Source: Erodium maritimum
Taxonomy: Eukaryota > Streptophyta > Magnoliopsida > Geraniales > Geraniaceae
Direction of reading: 5' to 3'
Length of the DNA: 64,000 bases
NCBI GenBank assembly: GCA_963921825.1
Contig: OY997594.1
Location: 12,901,001 to 12,965,000, forward strand
Below are positions 12,497 to 25,599 of this stretch, piece by piece. Under the pieces are notes generated by a model that searched no databases, had not been told where the DNA came from, and saw nothing but the letters and a program-made list of their open reading frames with translations. Position numbers and translations under genes: made by a program. The stretch's first letter is position 1; each line of letters begins with the position of its first letter.

Positions 12497-13471
12497 TTAC
12501 ACTGGATTAGCAAATGGATGGGAGGAGCTGCTGGTTCCATCAGAGCCGCTGGGAGTTCCGGGAGAATTCAGTTCTTGTTGTTGTACATCTTCTGCACCTC
12601 TAGTTGATGCACCTATGACGGGCTCATCCATTACCCTGCTTGCTTCTGAATTCCTCGCTGTCTCAACACTCTTGCTATCATCGAATTCCAGAATGGGAAC
12701 TGACACTGCTTTGGGTGGGCTGAACATAAAGAACTCACCTGACTTGTTATAAGGTTCATCAGATTTGCATAATTCCCCAGAATACCTTTCAGAATCTCCA
12801 TACTTTCCCTGGTCTTCAGAGAGGAATTGCTCTCTGGAGAAACTACTAGTTCCTACGTGAATGCTAAACAATGAGTCATGAGAAGCAATACTCCATCCCC
12901 GTGGAGTTGTGTTGTTACTTTCAATCACTGGGGATGAAGAGTCATATCCATCAGATCGATCCATCACTTGGATTGGGGGAGTTGCAGTTGGGGACAATGG
13001 GATAATCTGATTGAATGATAGCTCACGAATACAATAAGAATCTTGAGATGATGATGTAGCTGACGACCTGATGTTACCTTCTAATACCTCACTGGGTTCG
13101 TTGGAGACTGGAATAGATAGTTTGGGGATGAATTTACTTGTATCAACTTGGAAGAGATCTTCAGATGATGCAATCGACAAGGATCTAGATGAAGATGAAG
13201 AGAATGACCCAGAGCCAGAGGTTTCACTTAGTAATTCACCTTCAGTTTTAGCCTCTCCTACATGTTTTACCGATTTTTTTCTGCTTCTATTCCCACGAAC
13301 AACCCCTCCTTGTCTCAACTTATTCTCGCTGCTCTGACGTACGTCAATAACCTCGGGATGTAATTCAATATCCGCACTATTTTCACTCACAAGAGAATCA
13401 CCTCGAGTAATGAAATCAGGACGCTCACTTCTTGAACTCCCAGTCTCCTCCTCTTCATTACCAGAGCCCAT
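12497..13471 (-). CDS. serine-rich, probably disordered plant protein of unknown function
   Basis: One coding exon of 324 aa, starting at ATG 13471 (MGSGNEEEETGSS) just after a splice acceptor (TTTTCAG, then TT, then ATG). Two leader pieces probably lie upstream (14498-14725 and near 14270). The protein is rich in Ser, Glu and Asp, with a basic NRSRKK stretch near residue 60, which could be a nuclear signal. It has no transmembrane segment or catalytic motif. A block reading GWSIASHDSLFSIHVG is reminiscent of a conserved motif in a family of uncharacterised plant serine-rich proteins. I cannot assign a function. Continuous length and consistent splice context support a real gene. Confidence 0.72.
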   Translation of the reverse strand: MGSGNEEEETGSSRSERPDFITRGDSLVSENSADIELHPEVIDVRQSSENKLRQGGVVRGNRSRKKSVKHVGEAKTEGELLSETSGSGSFSSSSSRSLSIASSEDLFQVDTSKFIPKLSIPVSNEPSEVLEGNIRSSATSSSQDSYCIRELSFNQIIPLSPTATPPIQVMDRSDGYDSSSPVIESNNTTPRGWSIASHDSLFSIHVGTSSFSREQFLSEDQGKYGDSERYSGELCKSDEPYNKSGEFFMFSPPKAVSVPILEFDDSKSVETARNSEASRVMDEPVIGASTRGAEDVQQQELNSPGTPSGSDGTSSSSHPFANPV

Positions 13472-14751
13472 AACTGAAAAGTATAGGGACGTACTTAGCA
13501 TTGATTTTTTTTTTATAGTAATAGAAGTAAGTGGAGACAACATGAAAGCAAGTACAAAACCATGTATGGAGAATCAAAGTACAAGAGTTCATTAATGACC
13601 TCTCATGTATAAGTATAACACTTACACAGCTAGAATGAAAATGAGGTAACATTAATACTTATTAAGGATTACAGAAACCTCAAATCAGTACAACCTAATA
13701 CTGGTTCTTGATTTACTGATATGCAAACAACATCCTACACGACTGAAAAGATTCAAATTTTGCGTAAAGAGCAAAACTTGTGAACCATTCGGGGCATTGC
13801 TGATAATAACAAACAATAAAGTTGAGAATTCCAACAACACAAGGAATTCTAGTTACTGCTTGCAGATTTCATCTCATAGTCATTGTAAATGCCTTATTGA
13901 TCTGTTCTCAAAGTTCATTCACCATGTGCACCCATTTGCTCATTTTCTTATCTCTCTATCCTAATTTGATTTTCATCCATTCCCAACAAGTTTCAACAGA
14001 AAGCAACCACAAAAAACCTATCTTAAACGTCATTTGGGTGAACAAATAAAAATTGTTGAAAGGAAATTAAGAACGATAATGAATGTTCCATTTGGGTATC
14101 GAAAGGAAATTGATTTACCTTAGTTTACAACACCCTCAAGAGGCTATTTGGCGCAAAATGGTGAAATGTATCCAATATGGAGAAAAAAAACAAAGAGCCT
14201 TTTTGGTTGGAGCAGCTGAATTCATCTAGCCTGAGACAGCATCGATGATCAACCGCTCCTTCTTCCTCCTGTCAATTTGTAAACAACCCAGAAACAATCA
14301 TCAATTTCAATGAACTCAATCAATGAACCCAACCTATCAAAGCAATTATATACCCAATAAAGCAAAAGAGGAGACCAATTCTAACAAAAAAAAGACTTGA
14401 TTTGGAACCCTAAGAAATGGGAAAGAAATAAGATTCTCGAAAGAAAAAGGAGAGAAGATCAGAATCTAGTGAACCAGCTGGATTGGGGGGAAATACCTCG
14501 ATCTAGAAGCTTGAAAATGGATTAAATACTGCAAAATCTGGTGCTTTTGCCCAGAAACATTGGTTCCAAAATGAGATTTTGAGGAACAGAAAGGAGCAAA
14601 AGCGAAATTGCAATTGGGGATTAGGGTTTCTTCGGGGCATTGGTGACGGAAGGCAGCGCGAAACATTCGGCGGCGATTTTGCTTGCGTCATAACGAACTC
14701 GATCCATTTCGCGCCCATTTCCAACTACTTCACCTCTCTATGTTCACTCAC

Positions 14752-14758
14752 TTTTATA
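14752..14758 (-). promoter_or_regulatory. TATA box of the serine-rich gene
   Basis: TATAAAA on the minus strand, about 30 bases before a leader that ends in a GT donor at 14497 (ATCGAG, then GTATTT). This fits a transcript starting near 14725. Confidence 0.5.
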
Positions 14759-14929
14759 TGTCTGAAATTTATTTGTACACGTCACCTTGTTCGTTTTTGT
14801 TTATGTTCCATTTTCCAACAAGTTTATTTATTATTTTATATAATACAGATAATAAAAAAACAATAAAAAATGATTAGTTTTTAAATTATTTTGAAAATCT
14901 CTAAAGTAATTTATTTATCTCATTCATAA

Positions 14930-15620
14930 TTTTAGGGGGCAAAAAAATCGAAACCGTTGAAAACAACCACCACCAACCGGAAACCGCACCGGAAAACCCG
15001 AAACCGAAAAGTTAACGGTTGGTTGTCGGTTCTTGAAACGCCAAACTATCGGTTAACCAACCAAACCAGTAATATTCATCATATACATGTGGCTTCATAA
15101 TAGTCACTGATCTGATATACATGAATGACACATGATGTCACACGGATTGCTAACATAGACCACAGTGACTTATATGTAATTTTTCTTTTGTTTTGGAGAA
15201 TGTAGTAATATGTTTTGACTTGAAATAGAAATATGTGTATTATTATTGGTATCCAAATTTGTACTTATATGTAGTAAAATTGTTGGTTGGTTAAAACCAA
15301 TAACCAACCGGTTAGTGAACTGATTGATTTCATTATATAAAAATTGATTTTTTAATCAGAGCTGGTTCTAAAATATGTCAAACCGATAATATTGAGTCGA
15401 GTTCGTAAAGGGATTCATTGGGTGGTAACCACTCAATGCCCACCCTACATAATTTTATATTCTCTTTTTTGAAGGTTGATTAATCTTACTGAGCCGAAAA
15501 AAGCATGAACCATTTGCATATCAAGTTTTGCACACCCATTAACTAAACCGGTTTGATTAGGGGAGCAAATTTGACATCTCGATTAAACCATAATCGAATA
15601 CATTAACCGAGAAATCAGTT
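14930..15620. repeat. decayed repeat with 'gaaaccg/aaccaacc' motifs
   Basis: Two clusters of GAAACCG/AACCGGAAACCG at 14945-15070 and GGTTGGTTAAAACCAATAACCAACC near 15285-15312 look like remnants of a short inverted-repeat element, possibly hAT-related. The middle is AT-rich, with no open frame. Confidence 0.4.
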
Positions 15621-16562
15621 CTGAGATCTTTCACGTTGTCTCCTCAAGCGGAAGATAATACAGTTTCAGTGCCTGCGCTTTTCTCTGTTCATCCCATTGA
15701 TCCATACTTCTCCCCATCTTCATCTCTTAAGCTGACTGCTCTTAATTCAGAGAGCGGATTCGAAATTAGGTAAGCTTCTTCTTCCCCTTTTGGTGTTCTT
15801 CTTTTGTATCTGTAAACTTTCTGTCAAATGGAGATATGGGTTTTTATCTGACGCCCTTTCAGGTGGGAATTGATTGCCAAAATTAGAACTTTAGGGTTCT
15901 TAGGGACGTAATGGAATCGGGTATTTGTAAATATTTTACCTGAATCCGATGTGATGATTTTTAATTTTTGTGGTGATAAAAAGAACAATTTGATTTGGGT
16001 AGGGACTGCAGTAATTTTTATTCATGGATTGGAGTTTTTTATATGTATATTTGAATATCCAGGAATAATGATTTAATTTAACCCAACACCTGATGGGTCC
16101 TCACATATGGGACAGTTTATTATTAAGAGATATATTTCCTTATCCTTTGATTCCTGTTCTTATTTGATGGTTACATATTTGTTCTTTTGTTGGAATGAAA
16201 TAAAGCTGATTACTCTCTGTTGTCACTTGGCAGTATTGAACTGGATATTGTATTGGGTTTTGATTTACATAAGCACAAAGGATCTCACTTTTTTTTCATT
16301 TTGTTTTACATGCCTATGTGTATGTAGTGAAACCTTTTGGTTGATGAATTGATTTGACTTCTTAATACGACTATTCGGGTTTGACTTCAGGAATGTGAAA
16401 GAAGATGAATGGTGTAAAAACAATAGCTATAAGTTACAAAATACACAGACCAGCTTGCAGAAATGGGGCCATGAAGTGGCAATTTGGTAGCTTTTGATGC
16501 TCACTCATGTGGATAGCACAAAATTCTGCATTGTCAACTGGGCAAGGAAGAACTGAAGTGCA

Positions 16563-18933
16563 ATGGAAGGAGTGCAGGGTCCTATTCTTTCTCCAGACAT
16601 TGGTGAATCCATATTGAAGAACTGTGGAAGATGCAACATAGAAAGGGATGGGAATCATGGGCCTGCTCTAAGGGGGCTAAAGAAGAGAGGTCTTGGTAGT
16701 CGCTCATGGATAAAAATTGATGAGAAGGGGAACTCAAAGGTTTTGGAGCTTGACAAGGCTACCATAATGAGTCATTGTTCTTTGCCTGCTAGAGATCTCA
16801 GGCTTTTGGATCCTCTGTTTATATATCCTTCTACGGTATTAGGACGAGAGAGGGCTATTGTGGTGAGTCTTGAACAGCTACGATGTATAATCATGGCTGA
16901 TGAGGCTATTTTGATGAACTCCTTGGATGGATCTGTTGTTCAGTACCGTTCAGAGCTATGCAAGCGCCTTCAGACAGACAAAGACCAAGCTGGCAAGAAT
17001 ACTTACCTTGATGTATTTTCTTGTGTGTTTAGGTTGAAATCATAAGTGCATGGAACCAAATTGCCACTTTTACTTTTTTTCTTGCTTTTGGAAATCAATA
17101 TTTTGAAACGAAGGTGGGGTTAGGTGAATAGAATAGTGGACTTATGAACCCTAAAGTTGAAGATTATAGCCATCTTTAGGAATGCAATGCAAACAAATCT
17201 CAGTGGCTTAGGAGTCTATTGTGATTGGTATTATCAATAGCAAGTTCTCAAGCTTTAGGTAAATAGAGTTCTCTCTAGAAAAGTTTAATTTCATTCGTTC
17301 ATAACAACATCTAGTTTGGTGAACATAATTAATTTCCTGACCCGTCCAAGTAATTTCATTACAATGTAGAGTGGAAATGAGGAACCCAAATATTTTGTAT
17401 ATGATGTTTTATACTGGACTGTTACAAAAGGTATCTTGTTCGGCTATATGTTTACTTCGTAAAAGAACTCTTATATGAATGGTTATTAATTTTAGCATGC
17501 CTTTACTGCCCTTGCCCTTTTCTTTTCAGTATTTCATGTATGCTTTACAGTGTTGAAGATAGTATCACATTACCCTGTTTTAAGGAAAAAAACATATCGT
17601 CATCAAATTGACTTCAATACCCTTCTTCTAACCGTAACTGTCACCCTATGGTTCCCTTCAAACTTATGCCAATTTTATATTAGTAAGTAAATGCTGCACG
17701 GTTCTTACTATGTGTGCCAATGTCATTCAGATGACTTGCCTTTTGAGTTTAGGGCACTGGAGTTGGCTCTGGAAATAACATGCATGTCTCTTGATGGTCA
17801 GGTATGGTCTAACCTGCATTAGCAAAGCTTTGGATCTCTTCATTCCCCTTTTAAATGAAAATCCTTTATGCACGATTAACTTAAGCAGTGAATTTGCTGT
17901 TCAATTTGGTAAATTGCTTGATGATAGCCTAATAGTAGAGAAAAGAAACTTGATAGGTGAAAGAACTGGAAACGGAGATATGTCCAGTACTTGATGAACT
18001 AGCGTCATCTATTAGCACTCTAAATCTGGAACGCGTTCGGAGATTCAAAGGGCAACTCCTTGCTTTAAATCAGCGAGTTCAGAAGGTGGGAATTATAAAT
18101 TTATACATCTCCTATTTTCTATAAGGTATATTAACATCTGATTTGAATATCCAGGTGCGTGATGAAATAGAACAGCTGATGGATGATGATGGTGACATGG
18201 CTGAGATGCACCTGACAGAGAAGAAACTAAGAGCAGAAGCATACTGTATGGAACCGGATAGTGCAGGTGGGATCGGGATGGATTCAAACTCTGCACCTGT
18301 TTCACCAGTGCTATCAATCAATGGAGCCAATAAATTGCAGAGGAATTTTAGTACCTTTGTGAGTTCAAGCAGACAAGGAAGCTTCTATGGCTCCTCTACT
18401 GGTGCTGAGGAAAATGTAGAACAACTTGAAATGCTGCTTGAAGCCTACTTTGAGTTTATTGACCATACTCTCAGCAACTTATCATCGGTAAGCCTTTCAA
18501 ATCAAAATATACTGACGTGGCCTTATGATTTATTTCTTGATTGTGATGCAGCTCAAGGAATATATCGATGATACTGAAGATTTCATCAACATAAAATTAG
18601 TAAGAATCTCTACTAAATTTTTATCCGTCTGTTTTTGTATATTGTGCGAAGTTCTATAATGTGGACAACAATATGACTTGCACTGTATTTATTTACACAC
18701 AGGGTAATGTTCAGAACCAGTTGATACAGTTCGAGTTGCTTCTTGCAGCTGCTACCTTTGTGGCTACCATATTTACTGTTGTGGCTGGAATCTTCGGGAT
18801 GAATTTTGAGGCTCCCATTTTCGATAATCCATCGGCATTCAATTGGGTCCTGATTCTTACTGGTATTGTCTGTGGTTTCTTATACTTTTCCTTCTTGTTA
18901 TATTTTAGGTTCAAGAAGGTTTTTCCACTGTAA
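16563..18933 (+). CDS. MRS2-5: MRS2/MGT-type CorA magnesium transporter
   Basis: Six exons: 16563-16992, 17731-17801, 17957-18085, 18155-18487, 18552-18599 and 18703-18933, giving 413 aa. The first intron must start with GC (CTG, then GCAAGA) to join DKDQA to DDLPFEF in frame as in homologues; the other introns are GT-AG. The soluble half has the family blocks LKKRGLGSRSWIKID, RDLRLLDPLFIYPST and STLNLERVRR, and the long-helix segment VRDEIEQLMDDDGDMAEM. Two C-terminal helices (about 347-368 and 384-406) are separated by the diagnostic GMN signature at 369-371, the Mg2+ selectivity motif of the CorA pore. The C-terminal KKVFPL also fits. Sequence matches Arabidopsis MRS2-5 best from memory. 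Leader introns lie upstream (exon near 15650-15770). Confidence 0.95.
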
Positions 18934-18999
18934 TTGTCAAATGCTAACTTTTTAATTTGAGCTATGAATGGTATTATGAGTACTATTTATGTGAAGGGA

Positions 19000-20572
19000 T
19001 CACAGATGTACTGAACACAACCTCTTATGAACATTTAGAGTCACAGGAGAGCCCTGCTTGGTTCTTTCCACAATCCGCCTTAGAAGCTTATCTATCTCAT
19101 CATCTTGATCATCGTCTTCTTCTTCTTCTCCTCCTCCAAAAGCATCTGATCTCCAACTTGTTGATATCTCTTCTTCGATTATGAGCTTATCAAGCATTAC
19201 ATCCCTTGTTGACCATCTTTCTTCCACTTCTGGATTTTGTACCTTTTGGAAATGGCCATTCCCATGTATCAGTTCCAGTGAAATCTCGTCATCACTGTCA
19301 CCGTATTCATTACTACAGATGGAGCTTCCTTGTGTAGAAGAAGACTCTGATCCACTGTACAGCATTCTACTAGAGACTATGTGGTCTGATTCGACGGAAT
19401 GCCTTGGAAGAACTGCCTCCAGCTCCATGACACGCGCTTCGAGTCTTGATTTGATTACTTCATGAAGACGCAGGCTGAGCTCCATAGGCGGCACTGCATA
19501 ATTTGCAGGATCTATCTGTAGCTGCATCAGATGATTTAAATTATTAGCATATGTGAACTTTATGACGTGTTATGATCATACAGAGAAGATCAAAGACCAA
19601 AATAAGTCATATTACCTCAGCAAGCTTGGATATTCTCTCCAACCTTGCTGTGCTCATGCTCAGTTCCAGCTTCTCTAGTTCAGCTTCAAGTTCTGCTCCA
19701 ATGTTACTCATCAACTCAACCTTCTCTGCACCATTCTTACCTATCTCTTTGGCATAAAAAATCGTAGATTTATCCGGCTCTTGTAGATCCTTACTAGTGA
19801 GTTTCTTCATGGTTGGAAGTTCTTTTGCCTCGAGCTTCTTCTGTAAATCTTGAACCAAAACCTCCTCAGGTTGCTTTAGCTTCTCCTTTTCCCTTGGGTT
19901 TGCAACTATAGTAGACATGATACCAATAGCGATCCCGAGAAAGAAAAGTAATTCATTTGATGAGCCTGAGCCTGAGCCTGTCAAGAGGATAGTTCTTCAT
20001 CATGATTGAACCTCGAAGGCATAAAGAACATGAACATAGCATCGACGAAAAAGATGAATGAGAATAGAAGAGAAACCTTGAGATTGATAGGTTGTTCGTT
20101 GATCAGATGCCTTTGTACTGGAAATGCTCAATCCACAGCTCAGCTGAAGCTTAGCAGAGCTCACCTCCGACCTATTCCTTGTATTCATAGGCTTGCTGAT
20201 CTGAATCAAACCCTTTTCGCCATACCCAATCCCTTGAGAATCATCCATTCCATTGACACATGTAGCCAAGTTCATCAAAGAAAGTACATTGGTGTCAACT
20301 CCAGCAGCACTTGTGCTAGCCACTCCTGATTCATTGTAAATTTCTGGAGAATGTTCATCCCAAACACCAGATTGTCTCTGCCTCGATCTGGGCAATGGCA
20401 AGGCACAGTTGCTAAATTGATGGAACAGCTTCCTCGAATCGGATTGCCAATACACCAAATCACCTGAAACTGGTTCTGATGAATCTTCATTGCCCTTGGA
20501 AATGATCTGCTGCCAATACTTGGCCGCATACCCAGCACCTGCAACTACTGCTGCAACCACCCACAAATCCAT
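19000..20572 (-). CDS. POLAR-like protein
   Basis: Three exons with GT-AG introns: 20572-20077, 19977-19616 and 19521-19000, giving 459 aa. The start MDLWVVAAVVAGAGYAAKYW is a short hydrophobic N-terminus. A second hydrophobic stretch (NELLFFLGIAIGIMSTIVAN) follows a Gly-Ser repeat. Then come a Lys/Glu-rich part, a coiled-coil segment (LEAELEKLELSMSTARLERI), and the block PMELSLRLHEVIKSRLEARV with an acidic C-terminus. This order recalls the plant family of POLAR (polar localization during asymmetric division) and its relatives, best known from polarised cells of the stomatal lineage. The family call rests on memory of the LSLRLHEVIxSRLE block; a role in stomatal asymmetric division is not shown here. 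Confidence 0.75.
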
Positions 20573-20838
20573 ATCTTCTCAGAAAATGGTGACTACCCAG
20601 ATGATGAACTCACATAGAAACTCAAAACCCAAAAAGAGAAATAGCCAAGCTTGATAGAAAAAGGGTCGAAAGGAAAAAGATGGTGTGCTGAAAGTTGTTC
20701 AACAATAGTAGCTGAAGTACTCAAAGGACGAAACAGAGAGACGCACAAAACAAAAACAAACACAATAAACAAATATTTCTCTATCATAAGGAAGGAGGAG
20801 ACTTTGGAAAGGTATGGTTTGGCACAAACTATTTGCTC

Positions 20839-20846
20839 TATTTATA
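20839..20846 (-). promoter_or_regulatory. TATA box of the POLAR-like gene
   Basis: TATAAATA on the minus strand, about 265 bases before ATG 20572. This would give a leader of roughly 235 nt. Confidence 0.45.
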
Positions 20847-21501
20847 TTTATTTTTGCTGATTGCAGCCGACCTCTGACTTGTTATTATCCTAATGTTCTC
20901 TTCTCTGCATGTCTTCTACTTCTTCCTGCCCCCACCACTCAAATCCCAAGTCCATAACAAATAATTCATGTCATAAATAGCTTTCAGGATAAAATATTAC
21001 TATATATTTTTTTTAAATATTAACCAATGCAACATGAAACCAATGAATGGTAGTATTTAATTGCAGAGTTCAAGAGATGTGGTCTACACTACTTGTTTCA
21101 AATCTTAAAAGATTTTTCTTCGTTGATCCTGAAAACAAATGGAAAAAAAACATCTCAATCTTAAAAAAAGTTGCCTTTTTACTGCACCGCACCACCATTA
21201 ATGCTGAATAGTGTGTTCATTAATTTTTCTGGCCAGATATTATGTCAGTGTCAGTGTGACAAGCTTAGTGATATGCAACTGATTTGTCTGTACCATGAAA
21301 ACAACATCCCAACAGTTCCACAGATATTTTCAGGCAACATGGAAATGACAGTACCACATGAATCCAGAATCAAAGTTGAAGATCTGTACACTGAACAAAC
21401 AGCAAGTTTCATCAATGCTAACCCAAACAATTTGAAACTATTTATTCTGGATCATATGAAATCGTCCCTAAGTAAAAACTTCCAATGATATGGTAAACTA
21501 G

Positions 21502-24500
21502 CTAAGTAGCGAGGCTTGTCCTTGGGCAACTATCCACATTACATGCCAAAATGTCCCTATACTCTCTCGATATTCTGAACGAGTCATGAACAACTCCATC
21601 ACTGCTCTTCTTATACTCGAACAAAAGCTCTGATCTGTTGATCGCTGTCAGTTTCACAAACCCATAATCATAGTCTTTGAACAAGCTCCATCTGGTTTCA
21701 TTGCAGCTGCTAAATTTGGAAAGAACTGCTCCTCCTCCCCCCGCAACCACATGTATTGTCCCGCCTAAGCTCCCCTTGTAATAGTTCTTCTCCTTCCGTG
21801 TGCAAGTGTTCTGCACATACAAACATTAATCAGTCACATGAAGCAATGTTGTTACAAGGTGTAGTTATGATGTGTGTACCTGGTAAATGGGGCATGTCCT
21901 TTCATAGTTGTGCACATGGCCATAAATGGCAATGTCAACCTTGTGCTTCTGGAGGAGTGTCTGAATGTGATCCCTCCCCATTGGTTCCCCGAACGATCCT
22001 TCCTCAGCGTAGAAGCTGCTTGAGGAATAACCCAACACTCTGTGTGCAAGGAAGATGAGCCATGGTTGTGTTTGTCTATTGACTGATCCAAAGCAATTAT
22101 CCAGAAACTTGTGCTGCTCTGTCCCCTCCCTCCAATCATGTTCTGTGTTAGCTACACAGAAATGGAACATCCCATAATCAGCTGAGTACCTGCAAAAATT
22201 CAAGATATGTATAAACAATCCGCACATTGTACAGCAATTCTTGTCACAATGTTTCACAGACCAGAACTTAGCCGGGTTCTCAGCAGGAACATGGAACATA
22301 TTCTGGGCCAATACTCCACATTCTCCTCCTGAATCCGAGTTCCCATAGAAAGATCCTGTGCCAGGCCAGTCTCGCTCATTGTTTCCACTACAATATACGA
22401 AACAAAAGCCACTTTAATCATACAGAAGATGAACAAACTCTTCTATATGGAGTGAAGAGAGTTTAGCACGAACCTTGCTATCATGTACGGAATAGTTGAG
22501 GCAATAGGCTCGATTTGGGCAGTAAATTGATCCCACTGTGAAATGTATCCATTTGCATAGCTTATGCCTCCAATGTGAAAGACCATATCAATGTTTTCCA
22601 AATCTTCTGTTAGCTGCAAAGTAGTATTTTGAGAGCCTGGCTGGTAATTGTTGTACTCGTTTGAACTATCACCTTCGAACTGCCATGTAAGAAGATAAAG
22701 TTAATCTTAAAACCTTATTGACTTCTCGCAAGAACTTGAGAATCACAAACCTTTCCCATGTTCCCAAAAACAACTATGCGCTGCAAAGAGCTTTGCCCGG
22801 GATAAGGAGGTGATTTAAAATCATATTCACGGCTCCAAACATGATCTCCACTTTGCAATCTATGCCCCAACCTGTATCTGTATCTGCATTATCAATAAGA
22901 AATGCTGAGATGCAATTACAATTAAAAAAGGATCTTTACAGTTGTTACAGAAGATAAAACTCACTGTGTATTAGGCCATAAGTCTGTTATAAAGCTTGTA
23001 TGTAAGAAACCAGGATCACGCCACCCTACTGTTCTTGCAGGTGCACCTGCAAGAAAACCATTTCAATACACTGAAGAAACAAGTTTGATCAACCCAGAGA
23101 ACCAGCAAAAAGAGGACCAAAAATACTAATCAATTCACAATATTAGTTACTTATAAATGAAATTGTCTAACCACGACTCAGAATCACTCCAAAATTCAAA
23201 ATTTATCAAAACCAAATTATATCAATAGCATATGACTAAGAAGCCTGTATATTTTCCATTTATTTCCCATCCACATAAATATATTTCACACAAGAAAAGA
23301 TACAAGAGAAAGGAGCGCTACGCACCACACATGGTATGACGGTCAAAGGTCAATGTTCCAGCTGAGGAACGTGAACGTGATCCACCAATTTGATGCCATT
23401 CTACAAATGGTTCTGCTTCATCTATCCCATATCCACTTGTCCATTTCACAACCATCTGAGTATTAAGTCACAAATTATAGTTAGTTCTTAGGAGATAATC
23501 AGCCACTAGTACAAAGGCAAGCCTGAACAAAAATGTGTAGTTTTGGGCATGTACAGTATAAGGACTTACTGAGTTCCACTCTTTTCCTTGTGATAAGCGT
23601 GGGAAAGCTGGAGCTTTTGGGTTGGAAAAGGTTATTGTTTTTGACAAGGCTACAAGCTTCGGCTGGTTAATACAGAATAGATAATAGTATTACATTTGAT
23701 GAACCAAATGCTAATAATGTCAAACATTTGAAGCAAACATAACAAGGTCAATACATGACAATCAAGGATTTTATGCAGTTTGGTTCATGCAAGAAAAATG
23801 AATCATCTACTACATGTGCACATGGTCAGAGAAATGAATCATCTACCACGTACTTTTGACAATCCACCAGAAAAAAGTGCAAATGAAAAATCTGCTCTCT
23901 GGTTGATTAATTGAAGCTGCAGTGTTCCTCTTCCTGTACTTACATAATGAGGGTTGGAGTAATTTGCATATTGATACTGCAATTGGACAGAGAGAGAGAG
24001 AGCATTCACTTTTGCTTATCAGTTTTTAGTTACAAGATGATCAACTGTAAAATGTCATAAAAAATCAGTCACAAACCTTAATAGGTGTAGAACACAACGG
24101 CGGAGAGGAGAGATTTGCACTGGCACTAGTGCAAGTATTAGCACTGAAAAATTACATAATAATTTTATAGTTATTAAATTATGTTTGAGTAAGAATCAAT
24201 TACAAGCTGGATTTTCAGCACAAAAGTTAAAGAAGAGAAATTATCATAAATAATGAAATACAACACCAATTTTACATTTTTACCTGATATTTCCAGGAGA
24301 AAATACTCCAATCCAATTGTCATTTGATGGGTTTGAAGTGCTGTACACCAAAGTTATCCACTCTGAGTTATGACCCTAAGTGAAGAAAAAACACTTGAAT
24401 CAACCGAAAAAGCCTACATCATCGAACCGTTACAAGATTTAACACAGTGGAAAAAGTGCCATTCACACAATGTTAAAGAGCTTACTCTTAACCCAAGAAC

Positions 24501-24659
24501 TGGAGGGAAGACTCCAACATATGTTCCACGATGAAGAGCAACTTGTGCCTTCTTCATATTAATCTTTGCGAGAGGATGATCACCATGATCAAGAGATGTT
24601 GCCCTACTGATGCTTGCTAGAATTAGCAGGAATGGCAACATCATCCCAGGAACTCTCAT
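21502..24659 (-). CDS. purple acid phosphatase homologue (PAP27/PAP1 class) lacking key active-site residues
   Basis: Twelve exons, all GT-AG and in frame: 24659-24486, 24375-24284, 24143-24077, 23976-23854, 23662-23570, 23455-23326, 23046-22965, 22883-22751, 22679-22474, 22387-22262, 22189-21880 and 21810-21502, giving 614 aa. A signal peptide (MMLPFLLILASISRATS) precedes a fibronectin-like N-domain and a metallophosphatase domain. Expected motifs: the GDxG Asp is Asn295 (FGNMGK), the GDxxY Asp is Gly336 (GGISY, Tyr339 kept), and the GNHE His is Asn370 (GNNE, Asn369 kept). His458 (AHR) and GHVH His500/His502 remain. The protein is therefore probably catalytically impaired although the reading frame is complete. 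The long plant PAP class to which it belongs already includes members annotated as probably inactive. Confidence 0.93.
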
Positions 24660-25599
24660 TCTGCCTGATCCCTGACATCAAGAAAAAGAACGCATGTGTA
24701 ATCAAGAAAGATCCTCCATTGGGTATATGGGGCTGTCAAAATATGACACTTCAATTCCATTAAAAATTTAAATAGAAGACTACCACTTAAGAAAGTTAAA
24801 GGACTTTGTGTTCCATATCCACAAGTTGGTGGGTTCCGTTAGAATTAGTTGAGCTTTCTAAAAAGGCTGGATAGTAATGATAGTAGATCAAATTTATATG
24901 AAACAGAGGGAAATGCCTACAATGGATAGTAGTGTGTTAACTTTACTGGTGACAGGTAACAACTGCTGTGTTCTGAAAATGATATATGCGGTGAGCTGGT
25001 GAAAACTAACCCACAAAAGGCATGGCGTGGAATTTAATGGAGTCTTCAAAGAATTTTGTAGCAAGATAAAGGTGGTGAGGCTGTTAAGAACCCTAAATAA
25101 ATGTCAAACCCTGAAGTAGATAGAATGTCATCTTTTTACATTTACATAGCCTAAAGAACATGGCTTCTGCTTTGTTTTTTGTTTTCCTGTTTAAATAACT
25201 AATACACAGTGGAATTTTCAAATGAACAATTTTGTTCACATGCCTGCTCACTTGGGTTTTAGTTTCATTTGAATTTAAAGACAATGGAAAAGAAGTGCTA
25301 ATTCTTTGAAGCTTGAATCTTTAAAATTAATCCCCTAAGGTTTATGGCAGGACTAAATGTGTTTTCTTCTACAAATCATGCAAAGTTGGTTTCTGCCTAG
25401 AATTCAACCTAACGCCGTTATGGTTTCACATAATTAAAGTAGCTCAAAGCACTTTATTGCATGCTATCAGTTAGGAAAAATACCTCATTGCTTTCAAACC
25501 CAGAGAATTCATTCAAAATTTCGAGAGGAAGGTGAACTGGCAACAAAATGTTTCTTTACATCCATATCAAGAGGGCAGTGTCTTGCATGGGCAATTTTC

